From Bradyrhizobium sp. CCH5-F6 (lineage in GTDB: Bacteria > Pseudomonadota > Alphaproteobacteria > Rhizobiales > Xanthobacteraceae): 48,731 nt of DNA. The translations under genes were made by a program, and so were the position numbers. Each line of letters begins with the position of its first letter. The first letter of the stretch is position 1. Below the pieces are notes generated by a model. It searched no databases, was not told the origin of the DNA, and was given only the letters and a program-made list of their open reading frames with translations. Shown piece by piece: positions 25,316-34,820 of the stretch. Location of the stretch: positions 1-48,731 of the forward strand of contig NZ_LSIC01000030.1 in the NCBI RefSeq assembly GCF_001556045.1, given 5' to 3'.

Positions 25316-26611
25316 GTGGCGAGCCGCACACATCGACGCATTTTGCTTGGAGGCGTGTTGCTGTGCGCCGCGGCATTGCCATGTGCTGATTCCGCGCGCC
25401 TCATTGCTGCGGAAAGCCAGCGACAAGCCGCTGTCGCCGCAGTGAATTTTCCGACCGCCTCAGCCGCCAGGCTGGCCGGCGACGGCAAGCAGACACGCTT
25501 CATCCTCGACCTCGACCAAGCCGTCACCTTCCGCGCCGTCACGCTGGCCGACCCCTACCGCGTGGTGGTGGACGTGCCGCAACTGAATTTTCAGCTGCCC
25601 GCCGGCGCGGGGAGCGGGGGACGGGGGCTGGTCAAGGCCTTCCGCTATGGGCTCGTCATGCCCGGCGGGTCGCGAATCGTGTTCGATCTGACCGGGCCGG
25701 CGAAGATCGCCAATTCCTACGTGGTGGAGGCGGCCAACGGCCAACCGGCTCGGCTCGTGCTGGAGCTGGAGGAGGTCGAGCGCACCGCCTTCGTGTCGTC
25801 GCTAGCCCCCGAACACCGTCCCGAGCTGCGGCCCGCGATCGCGGAGGCGCCGCCTGCCACGGTTCCCACCGCCGCGGCTCCAGATGGCGCGCAGCAGAAG
25901 GTCGACGGCCGTCCGGTGGTCGTGATCGATCCCGGTCACGGCGGGATCGACAACGGCACGCAGTCGAGCGGCGAGAGCGAGAAGAACCTGGTGCTGGCTT
26001 TTGGGCGGGCGCTGCGCGACAAGCTGGAGAAGGCCGGGAAATACCGCGTGGTCATGACGCGGGACGACGACACCTTCATTCCCCTCGCTGACCGGACCAA
26101 AATCGCGCGCAATCTCAAGGCGGCCTTGTTCATCTCGATTCATGCCGATGCACTGCCACGTGCCGAGGGCGATGCGCAGGGCGCGACCATCTATACGCTC
26201 TCCGACAAGGCGTCCGACGCCGAGGCCCAGCGGCTGGCGGATGCGGAGAACCGGGCCGATGCGATCGCCGGGTTCAACCTCGCGGAGGAGCCGACCGACG
26301 TCGCCGACATCCTGATCGACCTCACGCAACGCGAAACCCGCACCTTTTCAAACCGTTTCGCCCGCCTTCTGATGGGTGAAATGAAGGCGACGGTGCGGAT
26401 GCACAAGCATCCCCTGAAGTCCGCCGGCTTCCGGGTCCTGAAGGCGCCCGATGTGCCTTCGGTGCTGGTCGAGATCGGCTATGTCTCCAACAAGGGGGAC
26501 CTCGAGCACCTGGTCTCCGAGGGGTGGCGAACCCGCGCCGTGAGCTCGATGGCGCAGGCGATCGACGGGTTTTTGACCAAGCGGATGGCCACCGCCGGAA
26601 CCGCGAACTGA
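25316..26611 (+). CDS. N-acetylmuramoyl-L-alanine amidase (AmiC-type, AMIN + Amidase_3)
   Basis: 431 residues starting at GTG 25316, with GGAGG ten bases upstream. An export signal covers about 1-32 and includes an Arg pair (HRRILLGGVLL) that could be a Tat-like signal. The AMIN domain (about 40-155; RFILDLDQAVTFRAVTLADPYRVVVDVPQL) targets the protein to septal peptidoglycan. The Amidase_3 domain (about 199-425) has zinc ligands in DPGHGG (His208), the Glu of GESEKN and the His of ISIHADA, and the catalytic Glu in VLVEIGYVSN. It cleaves the amide between MurNAc and L-Ala during daughter-cell separation. It is followed by PBP1A on the same strand, a common peptidoglycan pair in alphaproteobacteria. 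Confidence 0.94.
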   Translation: MASRTHRRILLGGVLLCAAALPCADSARLIAAESQRQAAVAAVNFPTASAARLAGDGKQTRFILDLDQAVTFRAVTLADPYRVVVDVPQLNFQLPAGAGSGGRGLVKAFRYGLVMPGGSRIVFDLTGPAKIANSYVVEAANGQPARLVLELEEVERTAFVSSLAPEHRPELRPAIAEAPPATVPTAAAPDGAQQKVDGRPVVVIDPGHGGIDNGTQSSGESEKNLVLAFGRALRDKLEKAGKYRVVMTRDDDTFIPLADRTKIARNLKAALFISIHADALPRAEGDAQGATIYTLSDKASDAEAQRLADAENRADAIAGFNLAEEPTDVADILIDLTQRETRTFSNRFARLLMGEMKATVRMHKHPLKSAGFRVLKAPDVPSVLVEIGYVSNKGDLEHLVSEGWRTRAVSSMAQAIDGFLTKRMATAGTAN

Positions 26612-26842
26612 AAGGGTTTGTCCCTCCCGCCCCAAAAGCCCTAGTTTGGCCACAGCGGACGCTTTATAAAAACGCCGCATGGGGGTTCCGGAATCGGCGA
26701 GAATCCTGTTCGGCAAGCGACTCAGGTCCGGCGTTGATGTGATTGCGTAAGCCGGTGAATTCGCGACGTGAGGTTGGCGCCTTTTTTGGGGCGCCAGGGG
26801 CTGATACTTGGCTGATCCAGAGTTTGAACGGATAAACAGATA

Positions 26843-29344
26843 ATGCGCTTGCTGGTGCGGTTCATGGGCTTCCTGTTCGCCGCGGGAACAGTGGTGTTCC
26901 TTGTCGGTGTCGGGGCCGTGGCAGGCCTGATCTGGCATTTCTCCAAGGACTTGCCGGATTACTCTCAGCTTCAGGATTACGAGCCGCCGGTGATGACCCG
27001 CGTGCACGCGGTCGACGGTTCGCTGCTCGGCGAATACGCCAAGGAGCGGCGGCTCTATCTGCCGATCCAGGCGGTGCCCAAGCTCGTGATCAACGCGTTC
27101 CTCGCCGCCGAGGACAAGAATTTCTACGAGCATGGCGGCATCGACTACACCGGCATGGCGCGCGCCGGATTGCTCTATCTGCAGAACTACGGCTCCAACC
27201 GCCGTCCGCAGGGTGCCTCCACGATCACCCAGCAGGTCGCCAAGAACTTCCTGCTCACGAACGAAGTCTCTTTCGCCCGCAAGATCAAGGAAGCCTTGCT
27301 GGCGATGCGTATCGAGAAGACCTACTCGAAGGACAAGATCCTCGAGCTGTACCTGAACGAAATCTATCTCGGCCTCGGCGCCTACGGCATCGCGGCCGCT
27401 TCGCTCGTTTATTTCGACAAGTCGGTGAACGAGCTGACGGTGGCGGAAGCGTCCTATCTGGCGGCGCTGCCGAAGATGCCGGCGACGCTGCATCCGGTTC
27501 GTAACCGCGATCGCGCCATCGAGCGCCGAAATTACGTGATCGACCGTCTGATCGAGAACGGCTGGATCAAGCAGGCCGACGCCGAAAAGGCGCGCAAGGA
27601 GCCGCTGGCCGTCACCAGCCGTTCCAACGGCGCCCACACCTTCGCCGGCGAATACTTCGCCGAGGAAGTCCGCCGCGACATCTTCGAGCGCTATGGCGAG
27701 AAGAAGCTCTACGAGGGCGGCCTGTCGGTTCGCACCACGCTCGATCCGAAGATCCAGGTCATGGCGCGCAAGGCCATGGTCGCCGGCCTCGTGAACTATG
27801 ACGAGCAGCAGGGCTATCGCGGCGCCATGAGCAAGCTCGATATTTCGGGCGATTGGGGCGTGAAGCTCGCAGAGATCAAGTCGCTTTCCGACATCTCGCC
27901 ATGGCGCATGGCGGTCGTGCTGGAGACCAGCGACCAGTCGGCGCGCATCGGCTTCCAGCCGAGCCGCGAGCTCGGCGGCGCGGTCAGCAAGCAGCGCGAG
28001 ACCGGCATCGTCACGGTCGACGGCGTGCGCTGGGCGCGGGCCTTGCAGGGCGGCACGAAGGGCAAGACGCCGACGGCCGTGTCGCAGGTGCTGCAGCCCG
28101 GCGACGTCATCTATGCCGATCCGCTCTATAAGGACGGCCAGCCCGTCGAAGGCCAGTACCGGCTCCGCCAGATCCCGGAAGTTTCCGGCGCCATGGTGGT
28201 GATGGATCCCTGGACCGGCCGCGTGCTCGCGATGGTCGGCGGCTTCTCTTTCGACCAGAGCCAGTTCAATCGCGCGACCCAAGCCTATCGGCAGCCGGGT
28301 TCGTCGTTCAAGCCGATCGTCTATTCGGCCGCGCTCGACAACGGCTATACGCCCTCGACGGTGGTGCTCGACGCGCCCATCGAAATCGACCAGGGCCAGG
28401 GCGCCGGCGTGTGGCGGCCTGAGAACTTCTCCTCCGGCAAATTCCAGGGACCGGTGACGCTGCGCAATGCGCTGCGGCAGTCGCTCAACACCGTCACGGT
28501 GCGCCTCGCGCAGGACATCGGGATGCCGCTGATCGGCGAGTACGCCCGCCGCTTCGGCGTCTATGACGAGCTGCCGAACTATCTGTCCTATGCGCTCGGC
28601 GCCGGCGAGACGACGGCGATGCGCATGGTCACGGCATACTCGATGCTCGCCAATGGCGGCCGCCGCGTGAAGCCGACGCTGATCGACCGTATCCAGGACC
28701 GCTACGGCCACACCATCTTCAAGCACGACCAGCGCGAATGCCGCGGCTGCGACGCGCCGGGCGGCTGGAAGAACCAGCCCGAGCCGCAGCTGATCGACCG
28801 CCGCGAGCAGGTGCTGGATTCCATGACCGCCTATCAGATCACCGAACTGATGGAAGGCGTGGTGCAGGCCGGTACGGCGACGGTCATCAAGGACGTCGGC
28901 AAACCCGTCGCCGGCAAGACCGGAACCACCAACGAGGCGAAGGACGCCTGGTTCGTCGGCTTCTCACCCGACATCGCGGTCGCCATTTACATGGGCTACG
29001 ACAAGCCGCGTCCGCTGGGTAAGGGCAATGCCGCGACTGGCGGCCATCTGGCAGCTCCGATCGCGCGCGATTTCCTCAAGCTCGCGCTCGCCGACAAGCC
29101 CGCCGTGCCGTTCAAGGTGCCGGCCGGCATCAAGCTCGTGCGCGTCGTGGCCAAGACCGGTATGCGCGCAGGCCCGGGCGAGACCGGCGGAACCATCCTC
29201 GAAGCCTTCAAGCCGGGCACGGCGCCGCCGGATAATTACTCGGTCATCGGTGTTGCCGACGCCGACGGGCGCATGCCGGCCTCGCAGCAGCAGCAGCCGG
29301 ATTCCGGTTTCTTCATGCGGCCGGGCACCGGCGGGCTGTATTAG
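26843..29344 (+). CDS. mrcA: Penicillin-binding protein 1A (bifunctional transglycosylase/transpeptidase)
   Basis: 833 residues. One N-terminal membrane anchor (about 8-32). The GT51 glycosyltransferase domain has the catalytic Glu90 in FLAAEDKNFYEHGGID, then GASTITQQVAKN, RKIKEALLAMRIEK and LELYLNEIYLG. An OB-like insert follows, then the transpeptidase domain with SSFK (Ser487), SLNT and KTGTTNEAKD. It polymerises and cross-links peptidoglycan. A C-terminal tail (about 750-833) is a Pro/Gln-rich extension. It lies 231 bp after the amidase gene; that spacer contains a TGGCGCC/GGCGCCA hairpin (26775-26796) with a T-rich loop, so it may have its own promoter. Confidence 0.97.
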   Translation: MRLLVRFMGFLFAAGTVVFLVGVGAVAGLIWHFSKDLPDYSQLQDYEPPVMTRVHAVDGSLLGEYAKERRLYLPIQAVPKLVINAFLAAEDKNFYEHGGIDYTGMARAGLLYLQNYGSNRRPQGASTITQQVAKNFLLTNEVSFARKIKEALLAMRIEKTYSKDKILELYLNEIYLGLGAYGIAAASLVYFDKSVNELTVAEASYLAALPKMPATLHPVRNRDRAIERRNYVIDRLIENGWIKQADAEKARKEPLAVTSRSNGAHTFAGEYFAEEVRRDIFERYGEKKLYEGGLSVRTTLDPKIQVMARKAMVAGLVNYDEQQGYRGAMSKLDISGDWGVKLAEIKSLSDISPWRMAVVLETSDQSARIGFQPSRELGGAVSKQRETGIVTVDGVRWARALQGGTKGKTPTAVSQVLQPGDVIYADPLYKDGQPVEGQYRLRQIPEVSGAMVVMDPWTGRVLAMVGGFSFDQSQFNRATQAYRQPGSSFKPIVYSAALDNGYTPSTVVLDAPIEIDQGQGAGVWRPENFSSGKFQGPVTLRNALRQSLNTVTVRLAQDIGMPLIGEYARRFGVYDELPNYLSYALGAGETTAMRMVTAYSMLANGGRRVKPTLIDRIQDRYGHTIFKHDQRECRGCDAPGGWKNQPEPQLIDRREQVLDSMTAYQITELMEGVVQAGTATVIKDVGKPVAGKTGTTNEAKDAWFVGFSPDIAVAIYMGYDKPRPLGKGNAATGGHLAAPIARDFLKLALADKPAVPFKVPAGIKLVRVVAKTGMRAGPGETGGTILEAFKPGTAPPDNYSVIGVADADGRMPASQQQQPDSGFFMRPGTGGLY

Positions 29345-29452
29345 CGGATAACGCCCTCGTTTCCCGTCGCCGGCGGTTGCGCTTTGGCGCCGCCGCCGTT
29401 ACATCCCGATTGAAATCGAACGCGGACGGATTCCGCGAGACCAGAGAACGAC

Positions 29453-30584
29453 ATGCGCGCCGAAATCGAACGGTTGGTAGAAGAGATCAAGCAGTCAGTC
29501 GGGCTGCTGAGGAGGCATCTTTGACGTCGAGAAATCGACGGCGCGCCTCGCTGAGCTGAACAAGCTCGCAGAAGATCCCAATCTCTGGAATGATCCCCAG
29601 AAAGCGCAGAAGCTGATGCAGGAGCGCACCTCTCTCGAGGATTCGCTCTCCGGCATCGGCAAGGTCGAGCAGGAGCTCGAAGACGACATCGGCATGATCG
29701 AGCTCGGCGAGGCCGAGGGCGATGACGGCGTCGTCGCCGAAGCCGAAGCGGCGCTGAAGAACCTCAAGAAGGAAGTGGCGCGGCGCGAGCTCGAGGCGCT
29801 GCTGTCGGGCGAAGCCGATCGCTTCGATTCCTATCTCGAAGTCCATGCCGGCGCCGGCGGCACCGAGAGCCAGGACTGGGCGCAGATGCTGCTGCGCATG
29901 TACACGCGCTGGGCCGAAACCCACGGTTTCAAGGTCGAGTTCTTGGAAGAATCCGAGGGCGAAGAGGCCGGCATCAAATCCGCGACCATCCAGGTCTCCG
30001 GACACAACGCCTATGGCTGGCTGAAGACGGAAGCCGGCGTGCATCGCCTCGTGCGCATCTCGCCGTTCGATTCCAACGCGCGGCGGCACACCTCGTTCTC
30101 CAGCGTGCAGGTCTTCCCCGTCATCGACGACAGCATCAAGATCGACATCAAGGAATCCGACGTCCGCGTCGATACCATGCGCTCGGGTGGCGCCGGCGGC
30201 CAGCACGTCAACAAGACTGAATCCGCGGTACGCCTGACGCACATTCCGACCGGCGTGGCCGTGGTCTGCCAGGCCGGACGTTCCCAGCACAAGAACCGGG
30301 CGCAGGCCTGGGACATGCTGCGCGCGCGGCTCTACGAGATCGAGCTGAAGAAGCGCGAGGAGAAGGCCGCTGCCGACCAGGCCGCCAAGACCGACATCGG
30401 CTGGGGCCATCAGATCCGCTCCTACGTGCTCCAGCCCTACCAGATGGTGAAGGATCTGCGCACGGGCGTGCAGACCTCCGACACCGCGGGCGTGCTCAAT
30501 GGCGAGCTCGACGAGTTCATGGCCGCGACGCTGGCGCAGCGCGCGTTCGGCACCACGACCGGCGAGATCGAGGACGTGGACTAG
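29453..30584 (+). CDS. prfB: Peptide chain release factor 2 (programmed +1 frameshift)
   Basis: The gene is read as 29453-29521 joined to 29523-30584, giving 376 residues. The zero frame starts [19 protein letters not shown] and hits an in-frame UGA at codon 24 (29522-29524). The context is AGGAGG, three bases, then CTT TGA C, the classic RF2 autoregulatory frameshift: slow decoding of UGA by scarce RF2 lets the ribosome slip +1 and continue as [15 protein letters not shown]. Downstream are the SPF tripeptide ([18 protein letters not shown] recognition) and the GGQ catalytic loop ([18 protein letters not shown]). A caller that requires one frame would wrongly start at 29616. Confidence 0.97.
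29510..29525 (+). promoter_or_regulatory. prfB programmed +1 frameshift signal
   Basis: AGGAGG (29510-29515) acts as an internal Shine-Dalgarno three bases before the slippery CTT (29519-29521), followed by the UGA stop (29522-29524) and C. This is the same arrangement as E. coli prfB (AGGGGG, UAU, CUU UGA C). It makes RF2 synthesis depend on RF2 shortage. Confidence 0.95.
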
Positions 30585-30586
30585 CC

Positions 30587-31459
30587 ATGCCCCGTGTCGC
30601 CTTCATCGGGCTTGGGCGGATGGGTCACGGCATGGCCGGCCGCTATATCGATGCAGGCTTCACGGTGACGCTGTGGAATCGCAGCAAGGCCAAGGCGGAA
30701 GACCTGATCGCGCGCGGTGCGCACTGGGCGACCTCGCCCGAGGACGCCGCAATCGATGCCGACGCGGTCGTGACCATGGTCGCCGACGACGAGGCCTCGC
30801 GTGAAGTCTGGCTCGGGCCCAAGGGCGCTGCCAAGACGGCCAAGGCCGGCACCATCGCGATCGAATGCTCCACCGTCTCCTATGACCATGCCCGCGAGAT
30901 GGGGCGCGAGCTGAACGCGCGCGGGCTGATCTATATCGATTGTCCCGTGACCGGATTGCCGGACGCGGCGGCGGCCGGGAAGTTGACGCTGCTCGCCGGC
31001 GCCGACGCAGCCGATCTCGAGCGTGCGCGGCCTTATCTGACACCGATCGGCTCGACGATCCGGCATTTCGGGCCGGTCGGCTCCGGCACGGTCTACAAGC
31101 TCATCAACAATCTGATGGGTGCGATCCAGATCGCCGGTCTTGCCGAGGGCCTCGCAATCGCCGAGCAGGCCGGGCTCGACATGAACCTGGTGCTGGAATC
31201 GATCCAGGCGGGTGTCGCCGCAAGCCCGCAGGTAGCACGTCACTCCAGGCGCATGGTCGCCCGCGATTTTTCCGGCGCGACGTTCACGACGGCGCTGCGA
31301 CACAAGGATGCCGCTTACGCGGTGAAGCTCGCCGAGAGCCTGTTGGCCGACAAGCCGATGGTCGCCAACGCCGCGGTCGAAGCCTACGCGCAAGCGAAAG
31401 CGAAGATGCCTGACGATGACGAAGGCCGGATGATCGAGCTGGTGTCGCGGCCGAAATAA
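30587..31459 (+). CDS. NAD(P)-dependent oxidoreductase, 3-hydroxyisobutyrate dehydrogenase family
   Basis: 290 residues of the beta-hydroxyacid dehydrogenase family. The N-terminal Rossmann motif FIGLGRMGHGMAGRYIDAGFTVTLWNRS has Asn/Arg at the end of strand 2, favouring NADPH. The substrate motif is DCPVTGLPDAAAAGKLTLLAGA, and the catalytic Lys lies in GSGTVYKLINNLMG. The C-terminal domain contains HKDAAYAVKLAESL. Possible substrates are 3-hydroxyisobutyrate, glyoxylate/succinic semialdehyde or similar; sequence alone does not decide. It starts 2 bp after the prfB stop, so it is co-transcribed with prfB, although no functional link is obvious. Confidence 0.9.
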   Translation: MPRVAFIGLGRMGHGMAGRYIDAGFTVTLWNRSKAKAEDLIARGAHWATSPEDAAIDADAVVTMVADDEASREVWLGPKGAAKTAKAGTIAIECSTVSYDHAREMGRELNARGLIYIDCPVTGLPDAAAAGKLTLLAGADAADLERARPYLTPIGSTIRHFGPVGSGTVYKLINNLMGAIQIAGLAEGLAIAEQAGLDMNLVLESIQAGVAASPQVARHSRRMVARDFSGATFTTALRHKDAAYAVKLAESLLADKPMVANAAVEAYAQAKAKMPDDDEGRMIELVSRPK

Positions 31460-31511
31460 CGGGGCGCGAACCTGTTGCCGGAAATCGGGTGGTCACTTCC
31501 ATGGCTTCGCG

Positions 31512-31616
31512 CTAAAGCGCGATGAGATTTGGATGAATCGGCATCGCGTTTTGGGTTGTTGTTTACGCATGATCTTTCCGGAAAACCGCTTCGCACTTTT
31601 CCGGATCGGGCTTTAG
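31512..31616. repeat. Dispersed intergenic repeat, copy 2 (105 bp)
   Basis: It begins CTAAAGCGCGATGAG and ends GGGCTTTAG; it contains GGATGAATCGGCATCGCG, TTGGGTTGTTGTTTACGCATGATC and GGAAAACCGCTTCGCAC. It aligns with 1182-1278 with scattered substitutions and one extra block near the right end. It lies directly upstream of the DMT transporter and has created a spurious in-frame extension of that reading frame back to 31529. Confidence 0.8.
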
Positions 31617-31636
31617 GCGACGGCTCTGGGCGCCAG

Positions 31637-32581
31637 ATGCGAGACGTCATGATTCCGACGGATAACAGGATCGACGCACGCGACTGGTTGCTGTTGGCCC
31701 TCCTTTCGATCCTGTGGGGCGGCTCGTTCTTTTTCAACAGCGCAGCCTTGAGGGAATTGCCGCCATTGACGCTGGTGCTGCTGCGAGTGGCGGTGGGTGC
31801 GGCCTTGCTTCTGCCTCTGCTGCGGCTTTATCGGATCAGCCTTCCGGGAGACGTCGCGAGTTGGTGGCCGTATGCCGCCATGGCGTTGCTCAACAACGTA
31901 TTGCCTTTTTCCATGATCGTGACGGCGCAATTGTACATTTCTAGCGGGCTGGCGTCGATCCTCAACGCTACCACACCCTTATTCACCGTCGTCGTCATGG
32001 CGGTCGTCGGAGAGGAGAGGCTGATAGCGCGTCGGGCCGCAGGTGTTGTCGTGGGCCTGATCGGCGTCATCATTCTCAAGGGGGCTGGGATCGAATTGCT
32101 GACCGGCCAGGGGATCGGGATCCTGCTTTGCCTGGGTGCGGCTCTTAGCTACGGATTCGCGGCCTTGGTGGCACGGCGCTGGCTGTCGAAATCACCCCCG
32201 CTTGCGACGGCGACATGTCAATTGCTCGCATCGACGGTCATGATGACGGTGTTGGCTTTCGTGTTCGACCGGCCATGGCGCTTGCCGATGCCCGGCGTGA
32301 CGACCTGGCTCGCCGTGCTCGGCTCGGCTGGTCTCTCGACCGCGCTCGCGTATCTCGTCTTTTTCCAAGTGTTGCGGCGCTCAGGGGCAACAAACGTGAC
32401 GTTGGTAACGCTCCTCCTTCCCGTGACTGCAATCCTGCTCGGCTATCTCGTCCTGGGCGAGCCGATTTCAGTGCGCGAGATTGCCGGCGCCCTGGTCATT
32501 GCCAGCGCGCTACTCGTGATCGATGGACGCGTATTGCGCCGGCGCGCGGTGGAGGTTCCGACGCGGCGTTCAACTCCGTGA
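31637..32581 (+). CDS. EamA/DMT family transporter
   Basis: 314 residues with about ten hydrophobic segments in two EamA repeats; LLLALLSILWGGSFFFNSAALRELPPLTLVLLRVAVGA opens the first, and LGAALSYGFAALVARRW opens the second. LLLPVTAILLGYLVLGEPISVREIAGALVIASALLVI is the typical C-terminal end. DMT exporters move amino acids, metabolites or drugs; the substrate is unknown. The frame extends to 31529, but that part is translated repeat sequence, so I start at 31637 (another ATG at 31649 is possible). It is convergent with the M23 peptidase gene across 82 bp. Confidence 0.88.
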   Translation: MRDVMIPTDNRIDARDWLLLALLSILWGGSFFFNSAALRELPPLTLVLLRVAVGAALLLPLLRLYRISLPGDVASWWPYAAMALLNNVLPFSMIVTAQLYISSGLASILNATTPLFTVVVMAVVGEERLIARRAAGVVVGLIGVIILKGAGIELLTGQGIGILLCLGAALSYGFAALVARRWLSKSPPLATATCQLLASTVMMTVLAFVFDRPWRLPMPGVTTWLAVLGSAGLSTALAYLVFFQVLRRSGATNVTLVTLLLPVTAILLGYLVLGEPISVREIAGALVIASALLVIDGRVLRRRAVEVPTRRSTP

Positions 32582-32663
32582 AAATCGTGACGCTGCCAGG
32601 GGCTGGCGACCTCGCGACATTTGCCAGCGACGTGCCGGTCTCGTCCGGTGACGAGGTTGGAAA

Positions 32664-34019
32664 CTAGCTTGCGCTGAGCCGCACGCCGGCGCGCAGGAAC
32701 TTCTGTGGGTCCACCGCTTCGCCTTCAATGCGGGTCTCATAGTGCAGATGCGGACCGGTGGAACGGCCGGTCGAGCCGACCAGCCCGACGACCTGGCCGA
32801 TCTTCACGATCTCGCCGACCCTGACGTTGATCTCGGAGAGATGGCCGTAGCGGGTCGACAGTCCATTGCCGTGATCGACCTCGACCATGCGGCCATAGCC
32901 GCCGGACCAGCCCGCCGACACCACCTTGCCATTGGCGGTGACGCGAACGGGATCGCCGGTGGCTGCGCGGAAGTCGAGCCCGGTGTGCATGGCGGGTCGT
33001 CCGAGGAAGGGATCGCTGCGCACGCCGAAGCCGGAGGTAAACTCGACCTCGCCGATGACGGGCTTGCGATAGGGCACCAGCGCCAGCGTGCGGTTGAGAC
33101 GGTCCATCTCGGCGCGCGTGGTGTTGATGCGGTAGAGCTGTTTCTCGAACGGCCCGGCATTCGCCGTCAACTTGACGGGTACGAACGGCCCGCCCATCGC
33201 GCTGCGCGGCACGGCGGCTTCGAGATTGGCGAGGTTCAGGCCGAGATCGCTGACCACGCTGCGCATCCGGCGCATGCGCGAATCCATGCTTTCCTCGACG
33301 GCGCTCAGTGCCGCCATCTGGCGTCGCTCGACCTGATCAAGCGAGGTCGTGAGCCGGACCAGGACATTGTCGAAACCCTGATTCCTGGCGAACTGGCTGG
33401 TCGGCGGCGCCGCGACGGTCGGGGCGCGCGATTCGAGGCGCGCTTCGCGGTCCGGCGGCGCGACGAAGATGACGGTGTCGCTGATCGGCGACGGCTTCGG
33501 CGTAGCCTGGCCAGCATCGCCGCGCTGCGGGGCGGAACGAGGAATCGAGCCGGTCACATCGGGCATGGCCCCGAGCGCCGTGGCCCTGGACTCCAGCGCC
33601 GTCTGGCGCTTCATGATCTGGTCGAGCTTCTGGTCGAACTGTTCCTGGTCGAGCAACTGACGGCTGGTGGTGCGGTCGACCCTGGCCCGCAGCTCGGCGA
33701 TGCGATCCTCATAAGCATATTGCATCTCGGCCTGGCGGGCGATCAGGCGGGTGAGGACGTCGTCACGGAAGGCAAAATAGGTGGCTGTCGCTGCCGACCA
33801 CAGCCCGAGCAGCACCACGGTACCAACCACGATCCAGAATACGACGGGGCCGAAGCGCACCTGCTTGCCGGCATGGACGATGGTGTAGGCGTCGTCGGCG
33901 GCGGGCAGGGGAAGCACGGTTGCTGCCGCGGCGGCAGCAGGACGGCGGTGGAGAGCCCGTCCGTGGTCGTGAGGATGATGCTGGGGATAGTGCGAGTATT
34001 GGGCAGAACTTTTCGACAT
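32664..34019 (-). CDS. M23 family metallopeptidase (membrane-anchored LytM domain)
   Basis: 451 residues from the ATG at 34019, which has GGGAG about five bases upstream. The N-terminus is cytoplasmic and His/Arg-rich (YSHYPQHHPHDHGRALHRR), a membrane segment spans about 59-82, a coiled region about 95-150 and a polar linker follow. The C-terminal M23 domain has HTGLDF and GPHLHYE, so the zinc ligands His, Asp and HxH are all present: unlike EnvC/NlpD it should be an active endopeptidase on peptidoglycan cross-bridges. GFGVRSDPFLGRPAMHTGLDFR is characteristic of this subgroup. The peroxiredoxin gene starts upstream on the same strand. The His-rich tail may bind metal. Confidence 0.93.
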   Translation of the reverse strand: MSKSSAQYSHYPQHHPHDHGRALHRRPAAAAAATVLPLPAADDAYTIVHAGKQVRFGPVVFWIVVGTVVLLGLWSAATATYFAFRDDVLTRLIARQAEMQYAYEDRIAELRARVDRTTSRQLLDQEQFDQKLDQIMKRQTALESRATALGAMPDVTGSIPRSAPQRGDAGQATPKPSPISDTVIFVAPPDREARLESRAPTVAAPPTSQFARNQGFDNVLVRLTTSLDQVERRQMAALSAVEESMDSRMRRMRSVVSDLGLNLANLEAAVPRSAMGGPFVPVKLTANAGPFEKQLYRINTTRAEMDRLNRTLALVPYRKPVIGEVEFTSGFGVRSDPFLGRPAMHTGLDFRAATGDPVRVTANGKVVSAGWSGGYGRMVEVDHGNGLSTRYGHLSEINVRVGEIVKIGQVVGLVGSTGRSTGPHLHYETRIEGEAVDPQKFLRAGVRLSAS

Positions 34020-34130
34020 CGGCACTCCCGCGCCGGTCGGATGGGTTCCTTGCGGCCTCATTGCCGCGGCAATCTGGGCCGGTCATGGTTAATTTTCCGG
34101 AAACGGGAGCGCGCGAATTTGAAGGACTGG

Positions 34131-34820
34131 TTAAAGGCTCCTTGCCGCTTCCAGCACTTCGTCGGCATGGCCGTCGACCCGGACATTGCGCCAGACCCGG
34201 GCCACCCTGCCGTCGGTCCCGACCAGTATCGTGGTACGAAGAATCCCCAGGAAGCTCTTGCCATACATGGATTTTTTGCCCCAGGCGCCATAGGCCTCCA
34301 GCATCTCGTGCTTCTCATCTGAAATCAGAGGAACGCCGAGCTTGTGCTTGTCGCGAAACTTCTCCTGGGCCTTTAACGGATCGGCGGAAATGCCGAGCAC
34401 GGCGGTGCCGGCAGCAGCGAAGGCGTCGGCCAGGCGGGTGAAGTCGATCGCTTCCCGGGTGCAGCCGGGCGTGTCGGCCCGGGGGTAGAAGAACAGGACG
34501 AGCTTTCGGCCGGCAAAGTCCGCCAGCGTGACCACGTCGCCGCCATCGCGAGGCAGGCGGAAGGCGGGGGCCTTTTGACCCTCAGCCAGGCCGGACGTTG
34601 CCTCAGCGGGCGGGGCCGCCGATTCGGATGAATTTAACTGTTTCGATGCGGCCTTATGTGATCCTGCTTTTGCTATGGTCCCGGTTGATTTGCGGGCCGG
34701 TGTCCGCTGTGTTTTCGCGGATCTTTCTTGAGTCGATGCCCGTTTTTTTGCGGTCTTCTTTTTGGCGGTCGAGCTGCCGGAGGACGTTTTGGACGATTTC
34801 TTTCGGGATTTCTTGGACAT
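34131..34820 (-). CDS. Peroxiredoxin (BCP/PrxQ type) with Lys/Ser-rich N-terminal tail
   Basis: 229 residues. Residues about 75-229 are an AhpC/TSA-like peroxiredoxin of the BCP type: GQKAPAFRLPRDGGDVVTLADFAGRKLVLFFYPRADTPGCTREAIDF with the peroxidatic Cys120, then LGISADPLKAQEKFRDKH and the C-terminal RTTILVGTDGRVARVW. The usual PrxQ resolving Cys five residues after the first is absent (TREAI), so it is probably 1-Cys or uses an external thiol. Residues 1-60 are an unusual basic tail with 15 Lys and 5 Arg among Ser, Thr and Ala, like histone H1 or AlgP-type tails. The start at 34820 is the first Met; the longer open frame is antisense to the AsmA-like gene. Confidence 0.92.
   Translation of the reverse strand: MSKKSRKKSSKTSSGSSTAKKKTAKKRASTQERSAKTQRTPARKSTGTIAKAGSHKAASKQLNSSESAAPPAEATSGLAEGQKAPAFRLPRDGGDVVTLADFAGRKLVLFFYPRADTPGCTREAIDFTRLADAFAAAGTAVLGISADPLKAQEKFRDKHKLGVPLISDEKHEMLEAYGAWGKKSMYGKSFLGILRTTILVGTDGRVARVWRNVRVDGHADEVLEAARSL

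Noticed and set aside
31529..31636. N-terminal extension of the DMT transporter
   Set aside because: It is translated dispersed repeat; the carrier fold begins after 31637.
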